64,000 nt of DNA from Monilinia fructicola (Eukaryota; Ascomycota; Leotiomycetes; Helotiales; Sclerotiniaceae), in contig VICG01000001.1 of the NCBI GenBank assembly GCA_008692225.1, positions 732,501 through 796,500 of the forward strand. The letters are read 5' to 3'. The translations under genes were made by a program, and so were the position numbers. A model generated the notes under the pieces. The model was not told the origin of the DNA. It worked only from the letters and a program-made list of their open reading frames with translations, and made no database searches. This document shows, one piece after another, positions 14,382 through 29,184 of the stretch. How positions within the stretch are numbered: the first letter of the stretch is position 1; every line of letters starts with the position of its first letter.

Positions 14382-14960
14382 TATTTTTAAAACGTTAATT
14401 ATAAAAATAAATAAATGTAAAGATTATTATATTAATTTTTACAAATATTAAATTAAAAAGGAAATTAATAATCTTTTAAAAGATTTTAAAAATAATTTTA
14501 TATTTTATAAATATATTATTATATATAATTATAAAATTATTGATTATAAATATAAATTCTATCATAATATTATAAAGTTGCTTTTAATTATATTTGAATA
14601 CTATAAAATAGTTATTAATAATATTTGTGGCAAAATTGTTAATAAATTAGCTATTATTTAAATTAAGAAAGAAAGGAGATTATAAATCCATTTTAAATTT
14701 TTTTTTATATAATCTTTTTATAACTTGTTATACGAAAATGAATAATAATTAAGGCTTTAATAGGCTTATAAAGTTAAAAGTTAGAGAAGGTTGCACAAAG
14801 GTATTTTCCTTGTTCAACATTACTATTTTACTATAAAAAATAATACAATTAATATTATAAAACAATTAAGGTTACAAATAAACTGTATTTAAGGTAAAAG
14901 TACAAAGATACCGTTGTTTTGGATTACTGTATAGGCTATCGAAATAGTTGTTATTAAGCA

Positions 14961-15022
14961 ACTAAAATAGCTCAAAACCATTTTAAGAATATTTTAATAT
15001 AATGTTAAATATATTCCATTGC
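14961..15022 (+). mobile_element. Right end of the A element split by L2
   Basis: The sequence from ACTAAAATAGCTCAAAACC to TTGCGCTACTAA matches the last ~60 bp of the A family. It is the missing right end of the copy that begins at 4,587. Confidence 0.55.
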
Positions 15023-15402
15023 GCTACTAATTATACTAATTAAATTCAAAAAATATACTTCAAAAGTTATTATTAATTATAGTTTTTACTTTCTATAATA
15101 AAAGTCAAAATTTTCTAATATAATATACGGTAAAATTACTCTTATACTATAAAAAAATCGAAAAAATCACTTTCATACTATACTTTATGGCTCTTTTAAT
15201 AATATTTAAGATCATATTAATAATCTTATTTTAAATTAAGAACGTTTTTAAAATAGCTTAAAATAATTCAATATAATATAAAATAACTTAAGATAGCTTA
15301 AAACGTCGTTAAAACATATTCGGATTAAAATTAACACTATTTTAAGCTAATCTTAAAATGATATTAAATCTAGATTGTTATAATAACTCAATAACTGTTT
15401 TA

Positions 15403-18400
15403 GTAGTAGTAATAGTAGTAGTATTTATTTTCATTGATTAAATAGACTAAAAGCCTCCCTAAAACCTTTTTTAAAAGTATAGGAATATCTTAAACTATAG
15501 GTATAGAATTAAACTTAAAAATAATTATAAAAAGCGATTTGTATATAAAAAATATAATATTTAGTTTATTATCTTTCTTTTATCTTACTTAGAATAAAAG
15601 TATAATATTAATAATATTTAATTATTAATAAATTATAATGTAAAACTTAAAGTTTATAAATAAGAGTTTTAAAGCAAATATAAAATATAAACAACAGAAA
15701 TTATAAGCAATATAATAAAAAAAATTAATAAGTAAAAAAGTTAAAAACTTAAAGATTATTATAAAAAATGAAATAAATACCAAAATTTAGTAAAATATTA
15801 TTAAGGTTTATAAAAAACTATTATTAAAATTAAGCTTATGTACATTAAATGTATATTAAGGATTATTAAAGCTAAAATCCAAATTTCCAATATTAAAACT
15901 AAAATTACCAAAATTAAAACTTTTATATATTAAAGCGGAATTTTATAATATAAAAAGAACAAGGATAAAGAATTTTAATGTATATTAAAATGAAATTAAA
16001 GCTATTAGAATTAAAAGTTTATTAAAAGCAAAGTAAGCTTTATTAAAAATAAATGCTAAAGTAAAATTTAATAAGGTCTAAAAAATTCACAAATTCTTTT
16101 AATTTGAAAAAAAATCAAATCAAGGATTCAAAACTTTCCTAAGGTATATTTAAAAAGATCTAAAATTGTACCAACTATTTGCTAAAACGTCAAATTGTTT
16201 TTAAGAAATATATTAAATATAAAAAGAATTTGAATATACTATAAACGTATTTCAAATTAATATTTTTATACTTTAATTTAAAATAATATTAAACGGAATT
16301 TTTATATATAAAATAAATAATTAGTATTTTACAAAATTAAATTTAAAAAAAATCTAATTCTATAAAAAATCTTATTTTATATAAAAGTTTCTATTATATA
16401 TAAAAGGTTTTATTTAAAATAATTTAAAAACAGTTTTGCTTTATATTTAAATTATTAAACTTATTATATGATTAAATAAAAATCTTTAAAAAACATATTT
16501 ACTTTATTAATTATAAATATCAAAAATGAATTTAAATCCTAAATAAACTTTAACGCTTTTTTCTTTATAAAGTAATTTATTCTTTTGTTTTTTTTGATTC
16601 TTATATATTCTAATAATCATTTAATACTAATATTATAGATCTATATTATATCCTAATATTTATAAAAAGCTTATTATAAAAAATTCAATGTATTAGCCTA
16701 TAAATATTATATTACCGAAATGCTATTTATATATAACCAAAACGATTATAAATTAATATTGAAAAATATTCTTATTATATATTAAGATCCGTTTTCAATA
16801 TTTATAACTTTTATATTAAAAATATATAATATAAAGTTAATTAATCTATATCCAAAATTTATTTATATACTATTTGAACAAATCGTATAATTATATTCTA
16901 CATATTTATAATTTTTAATATATTGCTTTAAACTATCTAAAAATATAATAATATTAATCAAAAAAAGTAAATTTTATCAAGTTTTAAAAAAACTATAATA
17001 ATAGTTTTCTTATTAATCTTTTTTATTAGGTTTATTTAATAACTTTGTATAAAATATAGTAATTAAAAAGCTAATTTAAAGATTATTAAATATATATATA
17101 TTAAATACTGAATTTTAGTTTTAAATGTTTATTATAAACTTATTTTGCAATTTTTCATAATTATCAATATTCAACTCAATAAATTAATAAATATCATATA
17201 TTAATTGTTTAAATTTATAATACAAACTAAAGCTTAGCTTTTTTAAATATAGTTTTTGCAAAGAATAATTCAATATTACGGAAAAAAGTAATATTAGAAA
17301 TAATCCTTTAAATTAACAAAACTCTATAAAATACTAAAATAAATACTTTGTTTAATAAATCTATATATTCTTCGAATTAAATATTAATAATCAAATTTTA
17401 ACTAAATTAAAAAAGTTTAAAAGGTTTTATACATTTTATATACTAAGCTTTTATATTATAAATTAAAAAGGGAATAATGCAAATAATAATCATTTTTCTA
17501 AATATTAAAACTAATGAATTATTCATTATTTTTATTAAGCTTTTAATAGAATATAAAACAAAACGGGCTTATGTAATCCATTTTTTTATATATTTCTAAA
17601 AAATCATTTTTTTATTAGATTATATTCTAAATCAATATAAAATGAATTATTTACTTTCTTTTAATATTATTATAATAAAATTAATAATAAATATACTCTT
17701 TATTTTATAGAATAATATTTAAACGCTTTATTTTCTAATAAAATAAATCATTTTTAGTTTTTCTAAAGTAAAAGCAATTTTGTTTTAAATACTTTAATAT
17801 ATAATATTCTTAATTTCTTAGGAAAGAATATAAATATTAATAATTAATGATATTAAGATTATAAATAAACATATATTATTTATATATTTAAATCTACAAA
17901 TAATATCCTGAAATAATAATTTGACTAAATACAATATATAAAGTATATGAAATAATAATCAACCTTAGAAAGTATTACAAGCGATTTGATAACTTAATTT
18001 AATCGAATTCTTCAAATGTATTTTTATAAATTTATTTATTAAAAATGAATTCAACAGCTTCAAAAAATGCTAGAAACTAGCTTTATATTGTTATTCAAAT
18101 TAATAAGCGTTTCTTAAATAGTATATTAAATGCTTTTTAAATGTTTAGTATAATTATTGTAATTTTTAAGTTTTGTATTATAGCTGCTTTTACATTATTT
18201 ATAAAACTAAGTCGCCTACCCTACTTCTCGCCACCCCCCCCATTTGGCTAGCATTTCACACTAAAAACGACCATTTTAACATATTTATAACTTTACAAAA
18301 AAATGAATATATATTTTTCAAATTTTAATTAGAGCTTTTATATATAATTATTAATAGATTCTCTAGAAATCTTAAATTTTTGCTATTTTTTTTTTATAAA

Positions 18401-21400
18401 GAGTAATAAAAGATTATAAAAAATTTTTAATTCTAATTTTAGATTTGTATATAAATCCTATACAAAATCAAAATCTTTAAAAAGAAATTATATTTATTTA
18501 ATAAAAATAGCTAAAAACAATCTAAAAAAAATTAAAGAATCTTAAAACCAATTTCAATCGAATATATTATTTTAATAATATATTATTATTTATAATAAAT
18601 ATTTAATATAGATTCTTAGATTTTAACAATAAAATTTTAGATAAAAATTTTTTAATTTCAATTTACTCAATAGTTTCAAATTATTATATATATTTTAAAT
18701 AGCTTATTTATTATATATTGATCAATAGATTCTATAAAAATTTATAGATTATTTTTTGAGTTATTTTTGTTTAGAAATTATAAATATTTATTTCAAAGTT
18801 TCAATTTTGTATATGATTTCCATACAAATCCAAAACCGAAAATTCTAATTTTCTATAATCTTTTATTACTCTTTATAAAAAAATCGCAAAAATTTAAGAT
18901 TTTTCAAAATCTATTAATTATTATATATAGAAGCTTTAATTAAAATTTAAAATATATATATTCATTTTTCGTAAAGTTATAAATACATTAAAATGGCCGT
19001 TTTTGGTGTGAAATGTTGGCCAAATGGGGGGGGGTGGCGAGAAGTAGGGTAGGCGACTTATAAGTTAAAAATCCTTAATATAAGAATAATCCAGGTTAAA
19101 CATTTAGTAATGTTTTATTTTAAATCTTTAAAAACGTATAAAATAAGCGTAATAAAATACTAAAAGCAAATAAAAGTTTTATTACCTAGTAGCCTTACTA
19201 ATTTTAGAGAGTATAATCATTTTAATTAGTTTTTATAATTACGGAAAAAATTTAAAACTAAAATATTTATTATACAAATTATAAAATATATATTTTAATT
19301 ACACTTTAATAAGCCTTAAATAATTGAATTGAATTGTGATTTAATTAATCCTTAAGAAAATATTAAAAATATTAATAATATTTCTTTTAATCTTTTTTAA
19401 AAATATTAAAGTAAATTATAAAAACATATTAAAGCTTTACTAATTTACTAACAAATTATAATCTAAATTATTAATTACATTAAATCTATTCAAAACCTTA
19501 AACTATAATGCTTTAATTTTAACTATTATATTTCTGATTATAATTTTATTAATTATCAAAAAAAAAGGCTTTAAGATTATAATTTTATTTACATTAATTA
19601 ATAATCTAATATAAATCTTTATTATGCTTAATCTTATTAATTATATTTCTTTAGTATTTCTTTTTAGTTTTACAAATTATATTGTAAAATTCCTTAGTTT
19701 TAAAAAGTAATTAAAATTTAATTATATATTTAATTGCAAAACAAATTTATTATAATATAAAATATTTTTTGCTTTTATTTAGTTTGCTAATTATATATAT
19801 AACAAAATTAAAGATAATAATAAATTAAATAACAAAGTTTTTTATATTATTCTAATTTTGAAAATCATTTAGATTTGAAAATTCAATAATACTAATATAT
19901 ACAAGATTAAGAATTATTTTAAATCATTTTTGATAACTTTAAAATAATATTAATCAAGTGTACAAATACTTTAATCAAATAAAATTATATTTTAGATTTT
20001 ATAATTTGATTTTGTATATAAGTTTTTATAGATATTAATAACTACAAAAAGAATATTAAAGAATATAAGATTTAGAATATATTTAATAAAATAAATAAGC
20101 TTCTTCAAAATGCTAATAAAATCCATTTCGCTATTTAATGCTTATTATATAACTTTTGTACCTATATTTTAATAGATGAACAAAATATTAGATTTAAATA
20201 TATTATATCAAATATTAAAATATCTTTTTATAAAGTATTTAAAAAAGAAAAATAAATAAATAATAAAATTTATTATTTTTAAATATTATAAATTATTTAT
20301 AAATGTTAAAAGTAATAATAAATTTAATATTAATCTAAAGCAAATTTTTATTAGATATTAGTTATCTTTATTGTATATATAATTCAACGCTTTTCTAAAT
20401 ATAAATTATAATAATCCAGGGACAAAAACTTTTAATATTTTTAAAAAATTAAGAGTTTCTAGGAATTAATTAAAATATAATAATTATACTTCGGATAATT
20501 TTAAATATATTTATCAATATATATTTAGAATTTTTAAACATATATAATATTTATTTTCGATATATATAATACTATAAAAAAGATTATATAAATAAAACTT
20601 CCTTTGCTAATATTAATTTAACTAATTTATAAATCTTAAAGCTATACTTATTAAAAGCATTAAAAATTATAATTTCATTTAAATTATCTTAATATAAAAA
20701 AGAAATAAAAATAATTAATTTATTAGCCTTTTCCTTTATAAAAAGTATTGAACTTAAGCTCTAGAATTTTTATAATAATTGTAATCTTATAATTATTTAA
20801 TAGAATAACTAAATAAATCTTTTTATATATAATATTCTTAACTTTAAAAAACTTAATTATAAATATCTTAAAAATTAAGCTAACGTTTTTATATACTATT
20901 ATAATAAAACCATATTTACATTTAAAGCTAATTATAACTTTATTTTATATAAATAAAATAGCCTTTAAAACTATAAAAACAAAAACAAAAGCATTAATCG
21001 CTTTAAAAATAGTTTTACTATATTTGTAAACCTAATTAAATTCCTTTTTAATAAGCTTAATATACTTTCCACTTATTTATTTAAAGATAATAAGACAATT
21101 ATTATAATTTATAATAAAAGATTTATAATAATTAGCATATTATAATAAATTAATATAATTAGTATCAAAAAATCCCTAATATTAATTTACTTATATATTA
21201 TAATATATACATCTAGTATATAATAGATATATTTAGCTGAATTATAATAATTTTAACAACCTAAATTATAATAGCTAATAACAATTTTTTTTATAATTAT
21301 TTTTAATAAATCATTAATATTAAAAAGTTTAAATGTTTTAATAGATTTAGTAAAAAAGATAATCTATATTATTTTGCTAATTTTAGAATTAATATTAATT

Positions 21401-22551
21401 AGTTTATATTATATTTAAGCGATAGTTTTTTTAAAAATAAAATTGTTATCTATTTATATAATTCCTTTTATTAAATTATGAAATGAAATAAACATATTAA
21501 TAATAATATAATTATATTAAATGATTAAAATATCAAATAAAATGGTTTTTAATGGTTTTTTAATAATTTTAGTATTTTCTTAAGTAAATAAAAAATTGTG
21601 AATTGAAAAATTGCTTAACATAATTGTTTAATTAATAATAATAAATACAATAAAAAGAATTAAAGCTAAAATAAAATTATCAATTTATTTAAAAAAGCTT
21701 TATTAAATTATAAAAGGTTTTTAATAATTAAAAAGGATTTCAGATTTGTATTTAACTAAAATATAGATATTTATCATTAAGATTGATAAACAAAACTACA
21801 AATCTAATAGATTTTATAAAATATGATTATAATATAAGAACTACAAAAATCGGAATTAAAAGAAATATTATTAGATTTAAAATTGCTTTATATATTTTTA
21901 CCTTTAAAACACTATAAATTACAGTTTAACCCTAAAAGTAATTTTACTATATTTATTAAAAAATGTTAATTTAAAAAAATAAAAAAAAATATTTTTAAAA
22001 CATAAATAACAAAATTAAACAAATATAAAGATTATTATATTAATTTTTATAAATACAAAAATAAAAAGAAAATTAATAATCTTCTAAAAGATTTTAAAAA
22101 TGATTTTGGGTTTTATAAATATATTATTATATATACAATTAGAAAATTATCAATTATAAAAACAAATTCTATAACAATATTGCAAAATTGCTTTCAATTA
22201 TATTTAAATACTGCAAAATAATTGTTTAAAGTATTTATAATAAAATTATTAGTAAACCAATTATTACTTAAATTAAGAAAAGAAAAACATTAAAAATCTA
22301 TTTTGAATTTTTTCTTATATAATCTCTTTATAGTTTATTATACAAAAATAAATAACAATTAAAGCTTTAATAAACTTATAAAATCAAAAGCTAATAAAAA
22401 TTACATAAAAATGTATTTTTTATTTAATATAATTGTTTTATTGTAAAAAAAATAATATAATTAATATTATAAAACAGTTAAAGCTATAAATAAGCTATAT
22501 TTAAAGCAAAAGTAACAAAATACCGTTGTTTTGGATTGTTATGTAGGCTTA
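15403..22551 (-). mobile_element. LINE-like element, copy L3, with 14-bp target duplication
   Basis: The insertion is flanked by CAATAACTGTTTTA at 15,389-15,402 and 22,552-22,565, a perfect 14-bp duplication of A-family sequence. The left end is a TAG-triplet tail, then a decayed version of the GGCCTCCC segment; the right end is CCGTTGTTTTGGATTG then TAGGCTT. Subtracting element D2 gives about 6.3 kb. A long duplication plus a simple-repeat tail is the signature of target-primed reverse transcription by a non-LTR element. Coding frames are erased, so the clade cannot be named. Confidence 0.7.
18210..19058. mobile_element. D-family TIR element D2, inside L3
   Basis: 849 bp flanked by TA. Left end AGTCGCCTACCCTACTTCTC with a run of seven C; the right end is the reverse complement with an eight-G run. 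The interior is closely related to D1. It is the innermost layer of the B > A > LINE > D nest. Confidence 0.75.
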
Positions 22552-23553
22552 CAATAACTGTTTTAAGACAATATTAAAATATTCCAAAAAAATTGAATTC
22601 AAGGTTTTAAAAGTGGATTTTCTTTACTTTTTTTAAACTAAAAAAGAAAAAAACATATTGTTATTATTATTGTTATTATTATTTCTTTTTTTTTTCTTAA
22701 TCAAATTATTCTAATCATTTGGCTAAACAACTAATAATAATTTTCTTATACTAATTTTTGAATTTTTCTATATTATAATAATTGATTAAATTATGGTTTC
22801 AATACAATGTTAATATAATCTTAACATAATTTTAATATAATTCTCAATCATTAATCTATCTTAAGCTATTCTGAGATATTTTAATATATTTTTATATATT
22901 TTTCTCAATTTAACCTATTTTAAGATTAGCTTAAATTAGTTTAAGTTAGCTTGATATTACCCATATCTTAAACTACTAAAATATATATAGGTATTCAAAC
23001 TATTTTGAGACCGTTTGAATATAGTATTAAAGATACTCAGTTGCCCATGTGCTACTAAGTGAAAATCAAAGTGGTTTTATTATAACACTATATAAGTTCT
23101 ATATTTTTAATTCTATATTTTTTAATTCTATATTTTTAATTCTATATTTTAATTCTATATTTTTTAATTCTATATTTTTTAATTCTATATTTTTATTTCT
23201 ATAATTCTATATTTTTTAATTCTATATTTTTTATATAGAATTTAAATTTATTCGATTTCATTCAAACAATATAGGATCTCAATATTGAATGCTGAATTTT
23301 CAAAATTCAATATTTTAATTAATCAATCATTAATAAACAAAAAAGCTTTAATTTCCCGTTTCACTTTTAAAGTTTGATTATTCTAATTATTTTGAAATTT
23401 AACTTTTTTAGCTATTTTGAAAGTAATCAATCATTTCAGTTATTCCATTTTAATCCTTTCATTTCTAACTCTTCTATTTTAATTTTTTCATTCTAGCCTT
23501 TTCATTTTAATTTACTTTATTTTGGCTATTTTATTTCAGCTTTTTTTATTCTA

Positions 23554-24341
23554 CTCGGGCGGGTTTTAAAAGAGGCATATATAACTTAGAATTCTTCAGC
23601 GAAACCTTTTTATAATTTTATAAAATTTAAAAATATTATAGATTTAGTATTTCTATACTTAGTATGAAAGTTTTATATTATAAAACCTAATATTAAATGA
23701 ATAATAGTATAATAAAATGTATGAATATTGAAAAATTTAATGAAAAATTAGAGATTTATATCAATATTGAATAGTTTAACAAATATTAAAATTAAACTTA
23801 TTAAACTTTATTAAATAATAAAAGAAAAGCTAAATGTTAAATGTTTTTTTTTAGAATTTTTGATATACTTATTAATGTTTAAAATATATATTAATAAAGT
23901 TGAAAATATAGGAAAATTTATAGGTTTTAAAAGGGTAAATTTGCTTATTTAGATTATATAAGTATATTTTTTTATTAAAAATTTGAATTTTCTACTTTTT
24001 ATATTAATATATATATTGATATAATAAATAATATTGAATTTTGAAAATCATTCAATAAAACTTTAAAGCTTATATTATTTTTCTATAACTTTAATTTTTA
24101 GTATTTATATATTTTTTGAATTTAAAATAAATAAATTAATAAATACTAAGATTCTCTAAAATCACTAATTTTATAATATTGATATTCTTTTCAAAATAAT
24201 TTTTATGATATAAAAACTTTATAGAAAAATCTTAAAATACTAAATCTAGTATATACATAAGTTATATTCAATTATATTAAGATTTCGTTGAATAATTATA
24301 AGTTTTATATTCGCTTATGCCTTTTTTAAAACGCGCCCGAG
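23554..24341. mobile_element. C-family TIR element, inside B
   Basis: 788 bp flanked by TA (23,552-23,553 and 24,342-24,343). The ends are CTCGGGCGGGTTTTAAAA and its reverse complement (TTTTAAAACGCGCCCGAG), with similarity continuing through GGCATA for about 50 bp. Joining the flanks restores a normal B-family phrase (TTCTAGCTA). No open frame. Probably a non-autonomous Tc1/mariner-like element. Confidence 0.7.
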
Positions 24342-27300
24342 TAGCTACTTTATTCCTAATTTTTTTATTTCAATTATTTTCTTTTAACTTTCTCATTTTC
24401 ATTTATTTCATTTTAATTTTTCCATTCTAGCTTTTTTTTAATCATTTTCTTCCCAATCTTTTGATTTTCATTGTTTTTTTTAGCTTTTCCATTTTAATTT
24501 ATTCTATTTCAATTATTCTATCTTAATTTTTCTATTTAAACTTTTTTTTTTAAAAAATAATATAATTCTTCATTTTTTAATATAATTCTATTATAAACCT
24601 TTAGGTTCTATAATTTTTAGATAAATTTTATTTTAAATTCTATTTCAAAAATATAGAGTTCAAACAGTATTATAATAAAATCATTTTGATTTTTAAAGTA
24701 TAAAAATGATTTTTCGATTGTTCATAGTATAAGAGTAATTTACCGTATAATATAGTAATCAAATTCTCATTTTCAAAGTTCTATAACAATTTGTGAAAAA
24801 AATTGAAAACCCTACTATCTAACTCTAAAATTTAAAAATAAAATATATATATCAGCAACCTACATAGGGTTTACATATTTTAAATAATCAATTATAATTA
24901 CTAGTAGTATTTTATACTTTTTTTTTCAAAAAAAATAAAAAGTATTTATTATTTTATATCTAAAACTTTATACAAGCCTATACAACAATCCAAAACAACG
25001 GTATCTTCTTATTTTTGTTTTGAATAATTGCTTTTTGAAGCTTCAATTGTTTTATAATATTAATTATATTATTCTTACAATAATAACATATATTAGATAA
25101 AAAAAACATTTTTATGCGATTTTTTTTAGCTTTTGATTTTATAAGCTTATTAAAGCTTTAATTATTATCTACCTTTGTATAATAAATCATAAGAAAACTA
25201 TACAAAAAAAGATTCAAAAAAGATTTTTAGCTTCTTTTCTTTTTTAATTTAAATAATAATTGATTTACTAATAACTTTATTATAAATACTATTAGTAATT
25301 CTTTTCTAATACTTAAATATAATTAAAACCAATTCTACAATATTATTATAAAATTTATATTTATAATTAATAACTTTATAATTATATATAATAATATACT
25401 TATCAAATATAAGATTATCTTTGAAATCTTTTCAAAAATCATTAATTTCCATCTTATTTTAATATTTATAGAAATTAATGTAATAATTTTGGTATTTATT
25501 TTTTTTATAATTAATACTTCAAAAACATTTTCTTTTATCTTTTTAAATTAATATTTTTTACAAATATAACAAAATTATTTTTAAAGTTTAATTATAATTT
25601 ATAAAGTTTTAAAAATTAAAAATACATAGAATAACTTTAAATCTAATAATATTTCTTTTAACTTTAATATTAGCAATTTTTATATTATAATTATATTTAC
25701 AAAGTTTATTAAATTTGTAGTTTTCTCTTGAATTTCAATTATAAATATTTATATTTTAACTAAATATAAATTTTAAATCCTTTTTAATTATTTAAAGCTT
25801 TTTATAATTTAATAAAGCTTTTTTAAATAAATTAATAATTTCATTTTAATTTTAATTCTTTTTATTTCATTTATTATTATTAATTAAACAATTATATTAA
25901 GCGATATTTTAATTTATAATCTTTTATTTATTTAAAAAAATGTTAAGATTATTAAAACAATATTAAAAGTTATTTTATTTAATATTTTAATTATTTAGTA
26001 TAATTATATAGTTATTAATATTCTTATTTTATTTTATAATTGAATAAAAAGAATTATATAAATAAATATTAATCTTGTTTTTAAGAAAGTTATTGTTTAA
26101 ATATAATATAAACTAATTAATATTAAGCTTTTTTAGTATAGTATTAATTCTAAAACTAGCAAAATAATATACATTATTTTATTTATTACATTTATTAAAA
26201 TATTTGAACATTTTAATATTAGCAACCTTAATTTATTCAAAGTAATTATAAAGAAAACTATCATTAATTGTTATAATCTAGATTGTTAAGATTATTGTAA
26301 TTTAATTAAATATACTCATTATATTAAATATATATATCATAATATATAAATAAACTAATATTAGAAATCCTTTAATACTAATTATATTAATTTACTATAT
26401 ATAATATACTAATTATTATAAACTTTTTATTATAGATTATAATAATTACTTTATTATTTTTAAGCAAATAAACGGAAAGTATATTAAGTTTATTAAGAAA
26501 AAGTTTGACTAAATTTATAAGTATAATAAGATCACTTTTAAAATGATTAATATATTTATTTTTGCTTTTATAGTTTAAAAGCTATTTTAATAATATAAAA
26601 TAAGATTATAATTAATTTTAAATATAAATATGATTCTATTATAATAATATATAAAAATATTGATTTAGTTTTTAAAATACTTATAATTAATTCTTTTAAA
26701 GTTAAGAATATTATATATAAAAAAATCCATTTAATTATTTTATTAAACAATTGTAAGATTATAATTACTATAAAGATCTTAAAGCTTAAATCTAATATTT
26801 TTATAAAGGAAAAAATTAATAAACTAATTATTCTTACTTTTCTTTTATATTAGGATAATATAAATAAGAATATGGTTTTTATTACTTTTAATAGGCTTAG
26901 TTTTAAGATTTATAGATTAATTAGATTAATATTAATAAAAGAAACTTTGTTTATATAATCTTTTTTATGATATTATATATATAGAAAATAAATATTATAT
27001 ATATTTAGGAATTTCAAATATATATTAATATATATTTAAAATTATTTAGGGTATAATTATTATACCCTAATTAATTTTTAGAAACTTGTAATCTTGAAAA
27101 ATATTAAAAAAATTTATTCCTAAGTTATAATTTATATTGGAAAAGAAATTAGGCTATATATATAATAAAGATAACTAATATATAGTAAAAATATATTTTA
27201 GATTGATATTCATTTTATTATTATTTTTAACATTTATAAACAATTATAATACTTAAAATAATAGATTATATTATTTATTTTTCTTTATTTTTTCAAATGC

Positions 27301-28572
27301 TTTATAAAAAGGGATTTTAATATTTAATATAATATATTTAAGTTTAATATTTTACTTATTTAATAAGGAATAGAAATTATATAATAAATATTAAATAACG
27401 AGATAGATTTTATTTACGCTTTAAAGGAATTTATTTATTCTATTAAATATATTCTAAATTTTATATTCTCTAATATTTTTTTTATAATTATTAATATTTA
27501 TCAAGATTTATATATAGAATTGGATTATAAGACCTAGATTATAATTTTACTTAATTAAAATATCTGTATATTTAATCAATATTATTTTAGGGTTATCAAA
27601 AATAACTTAAAAAAATTCTCGAATTTTATATACATTAATATTATTAAACTTTTAAACTTAAACAATCTTTAGAAATAGAATAATATAAAAGATGTTATTA
27701 CTTAATTTATTATTATCTTTAATTTTATTATATATATAATTAATAAACCAAATAAAAGCAAAGGATATTTTATTTTATAATAAACCTTCAAATACAAAAT
27801 AATATATTAAATTTATTTTGTAATTAAATATATGATTAAAATTTAATTATCTTTCAAAATTAAGGAATTTTATAATATAATTTGTAAGGCTAAAAGAAAT
27901 TATTAGAGGAATATAATTAATAAAGTTAAGGATAATAAAGATTTATATTAAATCATTAATTAATATAAATTAAGCTATAACTTTAAGATTCCTTTTTTAA
28001 TAATAAATAGAATTATAATTGAGAATATAATAGTTAAAATTAAGGTATTATAATCTAAAATTCTAAATAGATTTAATATAATTGATAATTTAGAATATAA
28101 TCTATTAATAAACTAATAAGATTTTAATATATTTTTAATGTTTATAATTTATTTTAGTATTTTTAAAAGAAGTTAAAAAGAACATTATAGATGTTTTTAG
28201 TATTTTATTCAAGATTAATTAAATTATAATTTAATTATTCAAGGTTTACTAGAGTTTAATTAAAAATATACTTTATAATTTGTATAATAGGTATTTTAAC
28301 CTTAAATTTTTTCTATAAATGTAAAAGCTAATTACAATAATTTTATTCCTTAAAATTAATAAAGTTAATAAAACCTTTATTTATTTTTAATATTTTATTA
28401 TATTTATTTTATATATTTTTAAAAAATTTAAAATAAATTATTATTAATATTGAATTTAGATTATTTTTATATTAGGGATTTTTAATTTATAGTATAATAA
28501 AATCTTGTCTAAAAGATTTGTTATAGATTTAATAATTAGTTTTATATATAATATAAAAGCAGCTATAGTATA

Positions 28573-28865
28573 AGGCCACCAGTGGGTGCACGGACTCATA
28601 AAACGAAAATATGCTCAATGGATTTCAATGAAAAATAGCATCAAGTATTTCAATTTTAAAATACTAATCCCAATATATATATATAATTTTTATAAAACTC
28701 TATATCCTTATAGAAAAATACATAAAGAATATAATATATCTTAAAGATTACAAAAATCTTGAAGATTTAATTTATAGTATTATAATAAAACGAAAAATTG
28801 CATTTTAACATATATAGATATCAACACTTTAACGTTTTATGAGTCCGTGCACCCACTGGTGGGCT
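28573..28865. mobile_element. F-family short TIR element (MITE)
   Basis: 293 bp flanked by TA. Inverted ends of about 33 bp include CCACCAGTGGGTGCACGGAC and, at the right, its reverse complement (GTCCGTGCACCCACTGGTGG). The ends keep full G+C content although the surrounding LINE is almost pure A+T, which suggests a later arrival. Only one copy is seen in the window. Confidence 0.75.
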
Positions 28866-29184
28866 TAAAAGTTATAATAATTATATTAGATATCTAAAAG
28901 GATTTTAATACATTATTTAAAAGATATTTATTAATTTTAAATAATAGTATAAAATTAACCTTTTGGTATTCTCTAAGCTAATTAATTTATTTTTAATAAA
29001 TAAATATATAAAAGTACGTTTGAAAAACTCGATTACATTAAATTATTAAATCGTTTATAATACTCTTTAAGATTTATTATTATATTTTATACTATATATG
29101 TTATATCTAGTTAAATTATTATTTTAGGATATTATTTATAGGTTTAAATATATAAACAATATATGTTTATTTATAGCTTTAATA

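Larger units (their letters stand above)
5230..14960 (-). mobile_element. LINE-like element, copy L2, carrying four A and one D insertions
   Basis: The left end is a TAG-triplet tract (CTA on the minus strand) followed by the conserved GGATAGACCAAAGGCCTCCC segment at about 5,273. The right end is the family's other terminus, CCGTTGTTTTGGAT near 14,911. Removing the insertions at 5,330-6,017, 7,227-7,908, 9,293-10,007, 10,237-11,076 and 13,682-14,381 leaves about 6.1 kb, close to the 6.3-6.4 kb of L3 and L4. Element A flanks it on both sides. No clean target duplication is visible here, only a shared ACTAAAATA near each end. Coding capacity is destroyed. Confidence 0.6.
15183..23058 (+). mobile_element. 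A-family element split by LINE L3, inside B
   Basis: The left part is 15,183-15,402 (CTTTATGGCTCTTTTAATAA onward) and the right part 22,552-23,058, ending in a variant GTGCTACTAAG. Between them lies LINE L3 with a 14-bp duplication of A sequence. The A element interrupts the left TIR of B after TA. Confidence 0.65.
15128..24745. mobile_element. B-family TIR element (Mutator-like), split by nested insertions
   Basis: The left end CGGTAAAATTACTC at 15,128 and the right end TAATTTACCG at 24,745 are flanked by an identical 9-bp duplication, TATAATATA (15,119-15,127 and 24,746-24,754). The B sequence is present as 15,128-15,182, 23,059-23,553 and 24,342-24,745, about 0.95 kb in total. An A element, itself carrying LINE L3, sits in the left terminal repeat, and element C sits in the interior. 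A 9-bp duplication with long TIRs is typical of Mutator-like elements. The interior has TTCATTTTAATC-like minisatellite words and no surviving transposase. Confidence 0.7.
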
